Positions 44,180 through 52,794 of a DNA stretch of 64,000 nucleotides are shown here, one piece after another. This stretch comes from Paenibacillus methanolicus (GTDB lineage Bacteria > Bacillota > Bacilli > Paenibacillales > Paenibacillaceae): positions 124,001 to 188,000 of the forward strand of contig NZ_VNHS01000002.1 of NCBI RefSeq assembly GCF_008124765.1. Direction: 5' to 3'. Under the pieces are notes generated by a model. That model made no database searches, was not told the origin of the DNA, and worked only from the letters and a program-made list of their open reading frames with translations. The number at the start of each line of letters is the position of its first letter. Positions within the stretch are counted from its first letter, which is position 1. The translations under genes and the position numbers were made by a program.

Positions 44180-44420
44180 CGTGCTACCGAACAGGCAGGT
44201 CTCCTGACTCGAAAGCTTGCGCGCTGCCGTCTTCCCGGACCGCTTAAGCGGCCAGTGACTTCGAGGGGCGTCGCGTTGTCCGAAGAGCGGCGTTCGCCGT
44301 CCGTCGGACGCTTTCTTACAGTGGCGGGTCCGTGCCGGCATTGCACCGGTCTTCCCTTTTAACCTCCGCGTCGGGCGCAATTGCTTGCGTTCCTCGCTTC
44401 GGCACCTGTTCCAAGTATAT
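44180..44420 (-). promoter_or_regulatory. cobalamin riboswitch
   Basis: The minus strand contains the conserved elements in order: TTAAAAGGGAA, GCCGGCACGGACCCGCCACTG, CCAGTGGCC, and the B12 box AGTCAGGAGACCTGCC at 44194-44209. They precede a terminator and btuF. Adenosylcobalamin binding should reduce transcription of the whole btuFCD-cob-cbiZ operon. Confidence 0.93.
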
Positions 44421-44509
44421 GCAATTGTTCGACTGTAACTATATCACTATGGGAAAAGGCTTGTCTACCCCTTTCGCCGTCGGCAGGCAGGCAAGCGAGC
44501 CGAACGCAA

Positions 44510-44543
44510 AGACCCCCGGGAACAAGCCGTCCTCCGGGGGTCT
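44510..44543 (-). terminator. intrinsic terminator after the histidine kinase gene
   Basis: AGACCCCCGG pairs with CCGGGGGTCT around a 14-base loop with TTT following on the minus strand. Confidence 0.8.
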
Positions 44544-44561
44544 CGCCTATAACCGCCTGCG

Positions 44562-46103
44562 TCAAGCTTGCGCCGCGCCTGCCGTTACCTTCGCCTTCTC
44601 GGTCGCCCTGCTTCCCGCCAGCGGCAGCACGACGGTCACCGTCGTTCCCAGCCCGCTCTCGCTGGCAAACGACATCTCGCCCTGATGCGCCTGCACGATT
44701 CGGTTGCAAATCATGAGGCCGAGCCCGGTGCCGCTGCTCTTGGTCGTATAGAACGGTCCGCCAAGCTTGTCGATCAGCTCGGTCGGAATGCCGATGCCCT
44801 GATCTTTGATCAGAATCGTCACCTCGCCCTCCCTGTGCGCGCGCAGCTCGATCTCGATGCGGCCGCCGCTCGGCATCGCCTCGATCGCGTTCTTGAGCAG
44901 GTTGATAAACACTTGTTTGATCTGATTCTCGTCGCAATAGATCGACGTGTCCGCCGTTTCGTTCAATTTTATGCACAGCTCGACGTTGTTCATGATCGCC
45001 TGCGTCTCGAGCAGCGTCATGACCGCGTGCAGAATCCGGATCAAGTCGTAATGGCCGAACAGTTGATTCGCCTGCGGTTTGGCAAGGGCCATGAATTCTT
45101 GCACGATCTCGTTGATCCGGTCGAGCTCGGCCAGCATGATATCGAAATAGTCGTGATGTTTGTCGAACTTCTTCTTCAGCAGCTGGGAGAAGCCCTTGAG
45201 CGATGCGAGCGGATTGCGGATTTCGTGCGCGATGCCGGCAGCCATCTGCCCGGCGACCGACAGCTTCTCGGAGTTGACGAGCGCCTCTTCGGCCCGCTTG
45301 CGCTCCCGGATATCCCGATAGACCGTCTGGACGACGATCCGCCGCCCAAGGAAATTGTGGATGCGGGTGCTGGACGCTTCGACGTCGATCGTCTCCCCGT
45401 CCAACCCGATCAGCTTGCTCTCGACGAACTCGAGCGGATCGTCGGACTGCATCACCGCGGAGACGCGCTCTGCCGCGGCTAGCCGCTCATCCGGGTGAAC
45501 GAGCGAACCTACGCATTGATACAGCAGCTGTTCCTGCGTCTCCGCTCCCAGTAGCTTCATCGCCGCGTTGTTTATATAGATAATGGTATCGCCGTCCTGC
45601 ACGATGATCGGCTCCGGCAAATATTTGATCAGCCGCTGATACCGCACGTCGTTCTCGGTGGAGAAATCGTCCGCTTGCTTCATGCTCGTCGTGTCCATGA
45701 GCGTTCCCATCAGCGCGGGCTTGCCGCGATAGGTAATCATATCCGCCTGCGTTTCGAAGTAGAACACGCTGCCGTCCTTGCGAAGTCCGCGGATCCACCG
45801 CATCGAATTCCGTTCGCCGCTTAACCGTCTGCGGGTTTCCTGGCGGAAAATCTCCATATCCTCCGGGTGTACGAGCTGCGGAGCCGTGATGCGCAGCATT
45901 TCTTGCTGGGTATAGCCAAACATCTCCGCGAGCCGGCCATTCGCGTATAGCAGCCGATCATCGCTTGCCAAGAAAACGCCCGTCAAGTAGTTGTCAACCA
46001 ATCCATTGATATTGCTTGTCAAAATCGCATGAGGATTGATTAGCCCTCGTTTTTTTAATTGGGCGGCTTGCTGTCCGTTAAAAAAAGTGACACGACTTCT
46101 CAT
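44562..46103 (-). CDS. soluble PAS-domain histidine kinase (sporulation-kinase type)
   Basis: The 513-residue kinase has two PAS domains (about 32-145 and 153-272). The HisKA domain has phospho-acceptor His293 in GIAHEIRNPLASLKGF, and an HATPase_c domain follows (NLLKNAIEAMP, DQGIGIP, GTGLGL). No membrane segment is present. This layout is that of KinA/KinE-like kinases feeding the Spo0 phosphorelay. No response regulator lies beside it, so it is an orphan. GGAGG precedes the ATG at 46103. Confidence 0.88.
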   Translation of the reverse strand: MRSRVTFFNGQQAAQLKKRGLINPHAILTSNINGLVDNYLTGVFLASDDRLLYANGRLAEMFGYTQQEMLRITAPQLVHPEDMEIFRQETRRRLSGERNSMRWIRGLRKDGSVFYFETQADMITYRGKPALMGTLMDTTSMKQADDFSTENDVRYQRLIKYLPEPIIVQDGDTIIYINNAAMKLLGAETQEQLLYQCVGSLVHPDERLAAAERVSAVMQSDDPLEFVESKLIGLDGETIDVEASSTRIHNFLGRRIVVQTVYRDIRERKRAEEALVNSEKLSVAGQMAAGIAHEIRNPLASLKGFSQLLKKKFDKHHDYFDIMLAELDRINEIVQEFMALAKPQANQLFGHYDLIRILHAVMTLLETQAIMNNVELCIKLNETADTSIYCDENQIKQVFINLLKNAIEAMPSGGRIEIELRAHREGEVTILIKDQGIGIPTELIDKLGGPFYTTKSSGTGLGLMICNRIVQAHQGEMSFASESGLGTTVTVVLPLAGSRATEKAKVTAGAAQA

Positions 46104-46284
46104 CGTCCATCCTCCGCTGTTTTGGGCAACCTTGTGTATAACCATTCGTTGCCCTGCCGCCGAAAACCTTCGGCCCTTTTGGCTTATTTTGCTTGTACCG
46201 GCTACCGAAAGGCCCATTCGCCCATGTCGATATAGTGCGATTGAAGTCAAAAGCGGGCGTTCCGTGGCAGAATCCTTTCTTCGC

Positions 46285-48480
46285 TCAATCCGAGATCTTC
46301 CGCAGCTGCCGGTTTAGCCGGAGGGCGTTGCCGACGACGGAGACGGAGCTGAACGCCATCGCGGTGCCGGCCATCCACGGCTCGAGCCCGCCGAACGCCG
46401 CGAACGGAATGACGCAGGCGTTGTACACGAATGCAAAGCCCAGATTCTGCCGGATATTGCGAAGGGTTAGCCGGCTGATCGCGACCGCGTCCGCGATGCC
46501 GGTGAGCCTCGCGCGGGCGAGCGCCATATGGCCGGCCGCCAGCGCCGCGTCCGTGCCGTTGCCCATGGCGATGCCGACGTCCGCCGCCGCCAGCGCCGGC
46601 GCGTCGTTCCAGCCGTCGCCCGCCATCGCGGCACGCCGGTTCTCCCGTCGCAGCCGCTCGATCAGCATTTGCTTGTCGGCCGGCATTAGCGACGCATAGA
46701 CCCGCTCGATACCTGCTTCGCGGGCGGCCGCCCAGGCTGGCGCCGGATGGTCGCCGGTCGCGAGAATCGTCTCGATGCCCGCCCGCCGCAGCCGCTCTAC
46801 CGCCTCCCGCGACGTGCGCTTGACCGGGTCCTCGAACGCCATCGCGCCGGCCGCTTTGCCACCCACGTAGACATAGAGCACGCTGCGGCCCGCCTGCTCC
46901 GAGCGCCGTGCGAACGCTTCGATCGCGGCGGTCGGCGCAAGCCCGCGCTCCTCGATGAACCGGGCGCTGCCCACCTCCACCAGACGACCGTCCACCACGG
47001 CCTCGGCTCCCTTCCCGGCGATCTCCCGGAACTGCCCGTCTTCCGGAAGCTCGATGCCGTCCGCAGCCGCTTGCTCGAGCAGCGCTTGGGCGAACGGATG
47101 CTTCGCGCGCTGCTCCGCCGCCGCGGCATCCCGCAGCAGCGCGTGCTTCGTCATGCCCGGCGCCAGCTGCAGATCCACCAGCAGCGGCTTTCCTTCCGTC
47201 AGCGTGCCGGTCTTATCCAGCACGACCGTATCGAGCGCGGCCAACCGTTCCAGCACGCCGGCTTCCTTCATTATGATGCCTCTTCGCGCCAATCGCCCCG
47301 AAGCGATGACGAGCGAGATCGGCGCGGCCAATCCGAGCGCGCACGGACAAGCCGCAAGCAGCACCGCTAGCGCATGGAGCGAAGCAACGCCGAGATGGCC
47401 CGGCTCCAGGAAGAAGAACCAGATGAGCAGCGTCGCGGCCGCAAGCAGCAGCATCGCGGGCACGAAGATTGCGGCGAGCGCGTCGACCCGGCGGCCGATG
47501 GAGGACTTGGACGATTGCGCCTGCCTCGTCAGCGCGGCGATCCGGCTGAGCATCGTGCCGTCGCCGACCGCCTGCGTTCGGACGACGATCTCGCCGCCGG
47601 CGACGATCGTGCCGGCAAAGACGGCATCCCCTTCGCCTTTAGCCGCGGGCATGCTCTCCCCGGTCAGGAACGATTCGTCGACCGAAGCTTGACCGCGCAA
47701 GACGATGCCGTCGGCCGCGAGCGGCTGGCCGGGTTCGGGCAGCATCGTCTCGGAGATGCGCAGCTCCTGTACCGGGATCTTCACTCTGGCGCCGCCGCGC
47801 AGCACCCAGGTCTCGGTTAGCTGCAGCCGCCCCAGATGCGTCGCGGCCTGCAGCGCACGGTCGGAGATCGCCGCTTCTAGCCACTTACCGAGCAGCACCG
47901 CGGTGATGACGACGGCCGACGTCTCAAAATAAAGCGGCCAACCCGCGAGCATCGCATAATAGCTGTAGCCGAACGCGGCCGTCGTCCCGACCGCAACGAG
48001 CACGTCCATATTGGCCGTCCGCTCGCGCAGCGCATAATAAGCGTTGAAATAGAAGGGCATACCGATGCCGAACTGCACGATCGCGGCGAGCACGAACTGC
48101 AGCAGCGGCTCCTGCACGAAGGAGGGGATCGGCACCGAGGAGAGCCAGTCGTAATGATGGAGCATCGCGATCAAGAGCGGCAAGGAAAGAACGACGGAGA
48201 GCAGGAGGCGCAGCAGCAGCTTATCCCGTTCCGCTCCGTCGTCGTCCGTGCCGTAAGGCGCTGCCCGGAAGCCCAGCTCGCTGACGCGCTCGATAATCCG
48301 CTGCGGTTCGATCACGCCGCTAGCGTAGCGGATGCTTCCGGATTTGCCCGCATAGTGAACGGACACGGCGTCCACGCCGGCGAGCTTGCCGAGACCCTTC
48401 TCTATTCTGGCGGCGCAGGCCGTGCAGCTCATCCCGTGAATGGCAATATCGAGCACCGCGTGCCGGTGTTGCTCCTTCAT
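46285..48480 (-). CDS. copA: copper-exporting P1B-type ATPase
   Basis: The 731-residue pump has one N-terminal metal-binding domain (GMSCTAC, C19 and C22) and membrane helices with the CPC motif (AACPCALGLAAP). It also has the phosphorylation site DKTGTLTEG, the HP motif (AKHPFAQALL) and GDGWNDAPAL. The last helix segment AFSSVSVVGNALRLNR matches the Cu(I) subgroup. AAGGAGG precedes the ATG. No CsoR/CopZ gene is adjacent. Confidence 0.9.
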   Translation of the reverse strand: MKEQHRHAVLDIAIHGMSCTACAARIEKGLGKLAGVDAVSVHYAGKSGSIRYASGVIEPQRIIERVSELGFRAAPYGTDDDGAERDKLLLRLLLSVVLSLPLLIAMLHHYDWLSSVPIPSFVQEPLLQFVLAAIVQFGIGMPFYFNAYYALRERTANMDVLVAVGTTAAFGYSYYAMLAGWPLYFETSAVVITAVLLGKWLEAAISDRALQAATHLGRLQLTETWVLRGGARVKIPVQELRISETMLPEPGQPLAADGIVLRGQASVDESFLTGESMPAAKGEGDAVFAGTIVAGGEIVVRTQAVGDGTMLSRIAALTRQAQSSKSSIGRRVDALAAIFVPAMLLLAAATLLIWFFFLEPGHLGVASLHALAVLLAACPCALGLAAPISLVIASGRLARRGIIMKEAGVLERLAALDTVVLDKTGTLTEGKPLLVDLQLAPGMTKHALLRDAAAAEQRAKHPFAQALLEQAAADGIELPEDGQFREIAGKGAEAVVDGRLVEVGSARFIEERGLAPTAAIEAFARRSEQAGRSVLYVYVGGKAAGAMAFEDPVKRTSREAVERLRRAGIETILATGDHPAPAWAAAREAGIERVYASLMPADKQMLIERLRRENRRAAMAGDGWNDAPALAAADVGIAMGNGTDAALAAGHMALARARLTGIADAVAISRLTLRNIRQNLGFAFVYNACVIPFAAFGGLEPWMAGTAMAFSSVSVVGNALRLNRQLRKISD

Positions 48481-48657
48481 CTATCCTGCCTCCTTCCGAC
48501 CGGATCGCCTTTCGAAGGTGTCTCCCTCTCATTCGGCGGCGCGGCTTCCCGATTATGAATCTCGTTCCGAAATGCGTCCTAGTTATTAACTATATGGCGC
48601 GGCGCGTGCGGACATGACCGAATGCTAGAAGACAAGCGTATATTGAGCGCGCATACC

Positions 48658-48694
48658 AAAAAGGACGCATGTACGGCGATCCGTACCTGCGTCC
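48658..48694 (-). terminator. intrinsic terminator after rhodanese gene
   Basis: On the minus strand GGACGCAGGTACGG pairs with CCGTACATGCGTCC (one mismatch), followed by T5. Confidence 0.85.
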
Positions 48695-48714
48695 CTGACT
48701 TAAATAATATTCGA

Positions 48715-49026
48715 TTATTCGCCGGTTACGATATCGCCGCTCCAAGCGAGCATGCCGCCTTGAACGTTGACGACGTTATAGCCTTGCGGCGCCAAATAGC
48801 TGCACACTTTGCCGCTGCGTCCGCCGCTTCGGCAAATGACGTAGATCGGTTGATCGTTCTTCTCGATCTCATCCAGCCGTTCGGTAAACTCGGAGAGCGG
48901 AATGAGCTTCGCTTCGGCGATATGGCCATCCTGCCACTCGTCCACTTCGCGCACGTCGATCAAATTCAGCTTCTCGCCCGCTTCCAGACGTTCGCGCAGC
49001 TCCGCCGTCGTAATTTCCTGATTCAC
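48715..49026 (-). CDS. single-domain rhodanese-like protein
   Basis: The 103-residue protein has LIDVREVDEWQDGHI and the active-site loop ICRSGGRS with the persulfide-carrying cysteine at about residue 65. Rhodaneses move sulfane sulfur; the partner is unknown. The start is GTG, overlapping the DUF1992 stop codon (GTGA), so the two genes are coupled. Confidence 0.85.
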   Translation of the reverse strand: MNQEITTAELRERLEAGEKLNLIDVREVDEWQDGHIAEAKLIPLSEFTERLDEIEKNDQPIYVICRSGGRSGKVCSYLAPQGYNVVNVQGGMLAWSGDIVTGE

Positions 49027-49409
49027 TGCCGGTCATCTCCTTCTAATTTGCCCTTGATCAGATGCTCGTATTGCGCGTAGGCGGCATTATCGTACAGCCC
49101 TTTCGCTTCCGCCATCATCCGGTAACGCAGCCGCTTCTCGTTCAATTGACTCCGCAGCGGTTCGCGCTCTTCATCGCTTGTGCACAGCGCAAGCAACTCC
49201 TGCAGCGACGCGATTTCCTTAGCGAGGTGCATCTCGGGCGGCAGGTAGCCGGAATTACGCATGATCTTGTAGCTCATCCGCAAATCTTCGGGGACATGCG
49301 ACAGATCCTCCAACATCAGCGGCTTGCCTTTGCCTTCAAAATGCTCGAATTCCCCATTCTCCATGGCTTCTCGTATGCGTTCCTCCGCGATAAGCCGGAA
49401 TATGTCCAT
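49023..49409 (-). CDS. DUF1992 (DnaJ-C28-like) protein
   Basis: The 128-residue protein begins MDIFRLIAEERIREAMENGEF and carries the DUF1992 core FEGKGKPLMLEDLSHVPEDLRMSYKIM, found in bacterial YhdN-like and eukaryotic DNAJC28 proteins without the J domain. The function is unknown. AAGGAGG lies eight bases before the ATG at 49409. It is co-translated with the rhodanese gene. Confidence 0.82.
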   Translation of the reverse strand: MDIFRLIAEERIREAMENGEFEHFEGKGKPLMLEDLSHVPEDLRMSYKIMRNSGYLPPEMHLAKEIASLQELLALCTSDEEREPLRSQLNEKRLRYRMMAEAKGLYDNAAYAQYEHLIKGKLEGDDRQ

Positions 49410-49540
49410 TCGGAAGGCCTCCTTCGCAATCACCAGTCTTTCGCGCGCCCGATAGCGGCTAACGGCTCTCTTCATATGCATTGTAAACCGGGCCATCACA
49501 CGTGTCCAGTCGTAAAAACGGACGCGAACGGCGCGGCGCC

Positions 49541-49700
49541 AATGCGAAACGGCTAGCGGCGTCTTTTAGCGGCGATGCGCGTTTCATTCCGGATAAGCTG
49601 ATTGGTTTGCGTTCACAACCCGAAGATGGGGAATGCAGCATTCAGCGACGGAGAATTCTAAGCTCCTTTATATACGCGAAGCTTATAAACGCTTAGAATT
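49541..49700 (-). repeat. element I, copy C, carrying a nested element II
   Basis: Read on the minus strand, the first half (49654-49700) folds with outer arms AATTCTAAG/CTTAGAATT instead of the usual AAATACAAG/CTTGTATTT, so both arms changed together. The second half (49541-49590) has CGAAACG/CGTTTCG arms and a GCGGCG stem like copy B. Element II interrupts the TCTCCGGAATG link between the halves. Confidence 0.85.
49597..49646 (-). repeat. element II, inserted in element I copy C
   Basis: On the minus strand it reads GCTGAATGCTGCATTCCCC... to GCAAACCAATCAGC, as at 2485-2600. TCCG stands on both sides (…CTCCG|TCGCTGA and GCTTA|TCCGGAA), and other element I copies have a single TCCGGAA there. 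A four-base target duplication is therefore likely. Confidence 0.75.
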
Positions 49701-49702
49701 AG

Positions 49703-49731
49703 AAAAAACACTCGCCTTAAAAGCGAGTGTT
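49703..49731 (-). terminator. intrinsic terminator after YbjQ-type gene
   Basis: On the minus strand AACACTCGC-7-GCGAGTGTT is followed by T4. Confidence 0.85.
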
Positions 49732-49757
49732 CCTTCGCGGCTTCCTTCGCCTGCGCT

Positions 49758-50069
49758 CTACAACCGAACGGCCGTGCCGCTAACCGCGACCATCAGCATG
49801 CCGTCCCGGATAACCTCGTAATCGATATCGATGCCGACAACCGCGTTCGCGCCGAGCCTCGACGCATGGCTGCCCATTTCATTGAAAGCAAGGTCTCTGG
49901 CTTCCTTCAGCTTCGTCTCGTAAGCACCGGATCGTCCGCCTACGATATCGGTAATCGATGCGAACAAATCTCGGACAATGTTCGCCCCCATGATCGCTTC
50001 CCCGGTGACGACGCCAAGGTAATCTTGCACCGGACGTCCTTCGATTGTTGCCGTTGTCGAAAATAACAT
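49758..50069 (-). CDS. YbjQ/UPF0145 family protein
   Basis: The 103-residue protein matches the UPF0145 heavy-metal-binding-like family: [16 protein letters not shown], the helix [10 protein letters not shown] and [14 protein letters not shown]. It is thought to form pentamers; the function is unknown. The ATG at 50069 was chosen because GGGAGGG is seven bases away; a TTG two codons earlier is too close to that site. Confidence 0.85.
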   Translation of the reverse strand: MLFSTTATIEGRPVQDYLGVVTGEAIMGANIVRDLFASITDIVGGRSGAYETKLKEARDLAFNEMGSHASRLGANAVVGIDIDYEVIRDGMLMVAVSGTAVRL

Positions 50070-50124
50070 ATCCAAACCCTCCCAACTTTAATAAATTACC
50101 ATACGCGGCCGATCGGCTCCCGTT

Positions 50125-50487
50125 TCAGACGATGCGATATTTCGGCTTCCTCATGCCGCCGGCGGACTTTCCTTCTTCGGTGAATTGTAGCCGGACCACC
50201 TGCTCGCTTTGATGCTCGAACCAAATTTGGACGGTCACCGCGAATTGGCGCCGCTCTTTGTTCAGAATTAATTTGAACGTCTCCGACACGAGGCCGTCCG
50301 AATCGACCTGCCGTCCCACATGCTTATAATCGATGACGTCGGCGTGATAACGCTTGATCGTCTCTTTCACCGCAATTCTTCCCCACTTGGCATAAGACGG
50401 TTCTGCGCCGACTTCATCCGGATGCACGAGTCCAACGACTAGCCACACTCCCGTCAATGCCAAGATCATCCAACGATAAGCTTTCAT
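50125..50487 (-). CDS. secreted DUF3889 protein
   Basis: The 120-residue protein has a signal peptide (about residues 1-29) followed by the DUF3889 domain: SYAKWGRIAVKETIKRYHAD, YKHVGR, and FAVTVQIWFE. This family is restricted to spore-forming Bacilli; the function is unknown. AAGGAGGG abuts the first ATG and is six bases before the second (50487), which was chosen. It diverges from the MFS transporter gene. Confidence 0.8.
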   Translation of the reverse strand: MKAYRWMILALTGVWLVVGLVHPDEVGAEPSYAKWGRIAVKETIKRYHADVIDYKHVGRQVDSDGLVSETFKLILNKERRQFAVTVQIWFEHQSEQVVRLQFTEEGKSAGGMRKPKYRIV

Positions 50488-50577
50488 GCGCATCCCTCCT
50501 TACGAAAGAACTCGCTGGTAGTTTGCCCCAATCCGCCTTGCCCATACCGCTATTATCGCTTCTCTCAAAAAAAGGAT

Positions 50578-50605
50578 TGTCACTTCTGTCGGCATCCGCT
50601 ACATT
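50578..50605 (+). promoter_or_regulatory. promoter of the MFS transporter gene
   Basis: TTGTCA (50578-50583) and TACATT (50600-50605) are spaced by 16 bases, 42 bases before the GTG start. Confidence 0.45.
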
Positions 50606-50647
50606 AAGGGGAATTATCGTCCTTATGAAAAAGGAGATGACCGACTC

Positions 50648-51874
50648 GTGCATGACCCTTTATCTCGACCCGACGACCATCCCGCGATTGCAGCCAACCG
50701 TATGGATCATCTCGTCTTTATCGTCGTTACGCTGTTGTACTGGTCGACCCTCTACGTCTATGTCCCTATTCTTTCTCCGTTCCTGAGCGAGCGCGGCTAT
50801 TCGGGAACATTGATCGGCATCGTGCTTGGCAGTTATGGGTTCACGCAGTTGTTGATTCGGTTCCCGCTGGGCCTCTACTCCGACAAGCTTCACAAGCGCA
50901 AGCCATTCCTGCTACTAGGCATGATATCCGGAGCGCTCAGCTGTCTGCTGTTCATGATGCCGGGCTCGTGGGTTTGGCCGCTTGCCGGGCGGATTATCTC
51001 GGGCGTATCCGCCTCCGTCTGGGCCGCCTTCACGGTTCTGTATGCGGCTTACTTTCGTTCGTCGGAATCCACGAAGGCGATGAGCAACATTAGCTTCATG
51101 ACCGCCGCCGGACAGCTCATCGGGATGATCCTCAGCGGCCAGCTCGCCGGCGCGCGCGGGTGGAATGCGGCATTCGCCGCCGGGATCGGCTTCGGCGTCA
51201 TCGGCCTGGTGATTGCCCTACTCGTGAAGGAGCCCAAGGAAGGCGTGGAACGGGCGCCTATCTCGCTTCGCATGCTGCGCAGCGTCGTGCGGACGCGCCT
51301 GCTGATTCAAGTATCTGTACTCTCCATTCTTGCCCACTGCGTGTTGTTCATTACGATGTTCGGCTTTACGCCGCTGCACGCGACGACGCTCGGGGCGACC
51401 AAGAGCGAGCTCACCTGGATCGTCATCGCCTTCATGGTGCCGCACGCGTTCACGACCTTCGTGACGGGCCGGTATCTGGCGCCAAAGTTCGGCATCTGGA
51501 ACGTCATTGCCGCCGGATTCGCGCTGAGCGCCGTCTTTACGCTCGCGATTCCGCTATCCGGCTCGCTCGGGATGTTGGCCGTTACCCAAGCGTTCAACGG
51601 CATCGCGCAAGGGCTGCACCTCCCGCTGTTCATGGCACTTGCCATCACCCCGTTCGAAACGGAGAAACGAGCAACGGCCATGGGATTCTATCAAGCCGTC
51701 TATAGCGCGGGCATGTTCGCCGGGCCGTTCGTCGCGGGGTTTATGAACGAGCGCTACGGACTCGCGAGCGGATTCTGGCTAGGCGGCGGGATCGCGCTCT
51801 TTTCCATGCTGCTTGCCGTACGATGGAGATCAACATCCTCATCCGTCGCTGGTCAGCGCACGCTTTCCGGCTAA
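50648..51874 (+). CDS. major facilitator superfamily transporter
   Basis: The 408-residue protein has twelve predicted helices. The MFS loop 2-3 signature is GLYSDKLHKRKPFLLLG, and loop 8-9 is a weaker GRYLAPKFG. It resembles drug/H+ antiporters of the YfmO/Bmr-like set; the substrate is unknown. The start is GTG with AAGGAGATGA 10-11 bases upstream. It ends before a hairpin shared with the convergent small gene. Confidence 0.82.
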   Translation: MHDPLSRPDDHPAIAANRMDHLVFIVVTLLYWSTLYVYVPILSPFLSERGYSGTLIGIVLGSYGFTQLLIRFPLGLYSDKLHKRKPFLLLGMISGALSCLLFMMPGSWVWPLAGRIISGVSASVWAAFTVLYAAYFRSSESTKAMSNISFMTAAGQLIGMILSGQLAGARGWNAAFAAGIGFGVIGLVIALLVKEPKEGVERAPISLRMLRSVVRTRLLIQVSVLSILAHCVLFITMFGFTPLHATTLGATKSELTWIVIAFMVPHAFTTFVTGRYLAPKFGIWNVIAAGFALSAVFTLAIPLSGSLGMLAVTQAFNGIAQGLHLPLFMALAITPFETEKRATAMGFYQAVYSAGMFAGPFVAGFMNERYGLASGFWLGGGIALFSMLLAVRWRSTSSSVAGQRTLSG

Positions 51875-51905
51875 AAAAACATTTACGCTCCCCGATCAAC
51901 GCCAA

Positions 51906-51955
51906 AAGAGCGGCTACTCCCATTCGTCGTCCGACGCTTCGGGAAAGCCGCTCTT
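51906..51955. terminator. long-looped terminator between MFS and small gene
   Basis: AAGAGCGGC pairs with GCCGCTCTT across a 32-base loop that contains a smaller GTCGTCCGAC fold. Confidence 0.5.
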
Positions 51956-51970
51956 CGCGTGTCTCTTGCC

Positions 51971-52060
51971 TCACTTCGATTTCTTCTTCGCGGCCGAACG
52001 TCCTTGATGCTCCGGACCGTTCGACGCCGGTTCTTTCTTCTGAGATCCGTTGTCGCTCAT
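51971..52060 (-). CDS. 29-residue basic hydrophilic peptide
   Basis: The ATG at 52060 with GGAGGAGGGAA upstream opens a 29-codon frame: MSDNGSQKKEPASNGPEHQG, then RSAAKKKSK and TGA. It has no hydrophobic segment, ends in a lysine cluster and is probably disordered. The size and composition recall minor small acid-soluble spore proteins, but no family can be named. It is bracketed by its own terminator and lies near ricA on the same strand. Confidence 0.55.
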   Translation of the reverse strand: MSDNGSQKKEPASNGPEHQGRSAAKKKSK

Positions 52061-52203
52061 CGCGCTTCCCTCCTCCGCGTTACTTCCGGCTGTTTCATAT
52101 GCCTTCGTTAGGATCGGACATGGTCTTGTCCTTTATGCGCGGGCGGTTACGGCACTTATTACCGTACTCGGGTGGCGTGATTCTTCTAAATTCTTGTAAT
52201 TGG

Positions 52204-52249
52204 AAAAAGGCGGTCCCTGCGTCACTCTTCGTAACGCTAGAACCGCCCT
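52204..52249 (-). terminator. intrinsic terminator after ricA
   Basis: On the minus strand GGCGGTTCTAGCGT pairs with ACGCAGGGACCGCC (outer and inner helices split by a small internal loop), followed by T5. Confidence 0.8.
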
Positions 52250-52278
52250 ATCGCGTCAAACGCGTGCCGAATTACGAT

Positions 52279-52776
52279 CTAGTCGCAGTTCTCCGGCGCT
52301 TCTTGCTCGACGTCTTCCATGTTGATTTTCGTCGCTACCGTATCGCGGATGATCGAGACGACCGTCTGCAGCAGGTAGTTGATGTCCGCTTGACTTTGCT
52401 GGAATTCTCCGATGATCGGAATGCCGTCCAGCTCATCCTGCAGCTCGTCGATTTCCTTCTCGATCTTGGCGACCATCTCGGCATTCTTGAACGTGTTCTG
52501 GAACGCGACGAGCTCTTTCTGTTTCTTCTTGATCTGCGCGATCAGCCCTTGAATGCGTTCGTTGCCGTTGATCTGCTGTTCTGCACGGCGAAACTGCTGC
52601 ACTTCCTCCGCGGTATACAACATTTCGGCCAGTTCTTTCGTCTTGGCCATAATATCCGCGCGCACGATCAAATCTTCCGTGCGGAAACTCGGCACATTGC
52701 TCTCATGTTCGTGTCCTTGAATATGCTCATGTCCGCAGCCAGGCAAGGATGCCGCAGTCGCTTGTTCGTTCGTCAT
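52279..52776 (-). CDS. ricA: RicA/YmcA, Y-complex subunit
   Basis: In Bacillus the RicA-RicF-RicT complex assists RNase Y in maturing mRNAs and stimulates Spo0A and competence. The 165-residue protein has the YlbF/YmcA helical core (EDLIVRADIMAKTKELAEML, EEVQQFRRAEQQI). An N-terminal Cys/His-rich extension (CGHEHIQGHEHE) and a C-terminal Cys could contribute to iron-sulfur binding. The ATG at 52776 follows GAGGAGA by nine bases. It sits 18 bases after miaB, as in Bacillus. Confidence 0.88.
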   Translation of the reverse strand: MTNEQATAASLPGCGHEHIQGHEHESNVPSFRTEDLIVRADIMAKTKELAEMLYTAEEVQQFRRAEQQINGNERIQGLIAQIKKKQKELVAFQNTFKNAEMVAKIEKEIDELQDELDGIPIIGEFQQSQADINYLLQTVVSIIRDTVATKINMEDVEQEAPENCD

Positions 52777-52794
52777 TGTCGTCACTCTCCTCAG

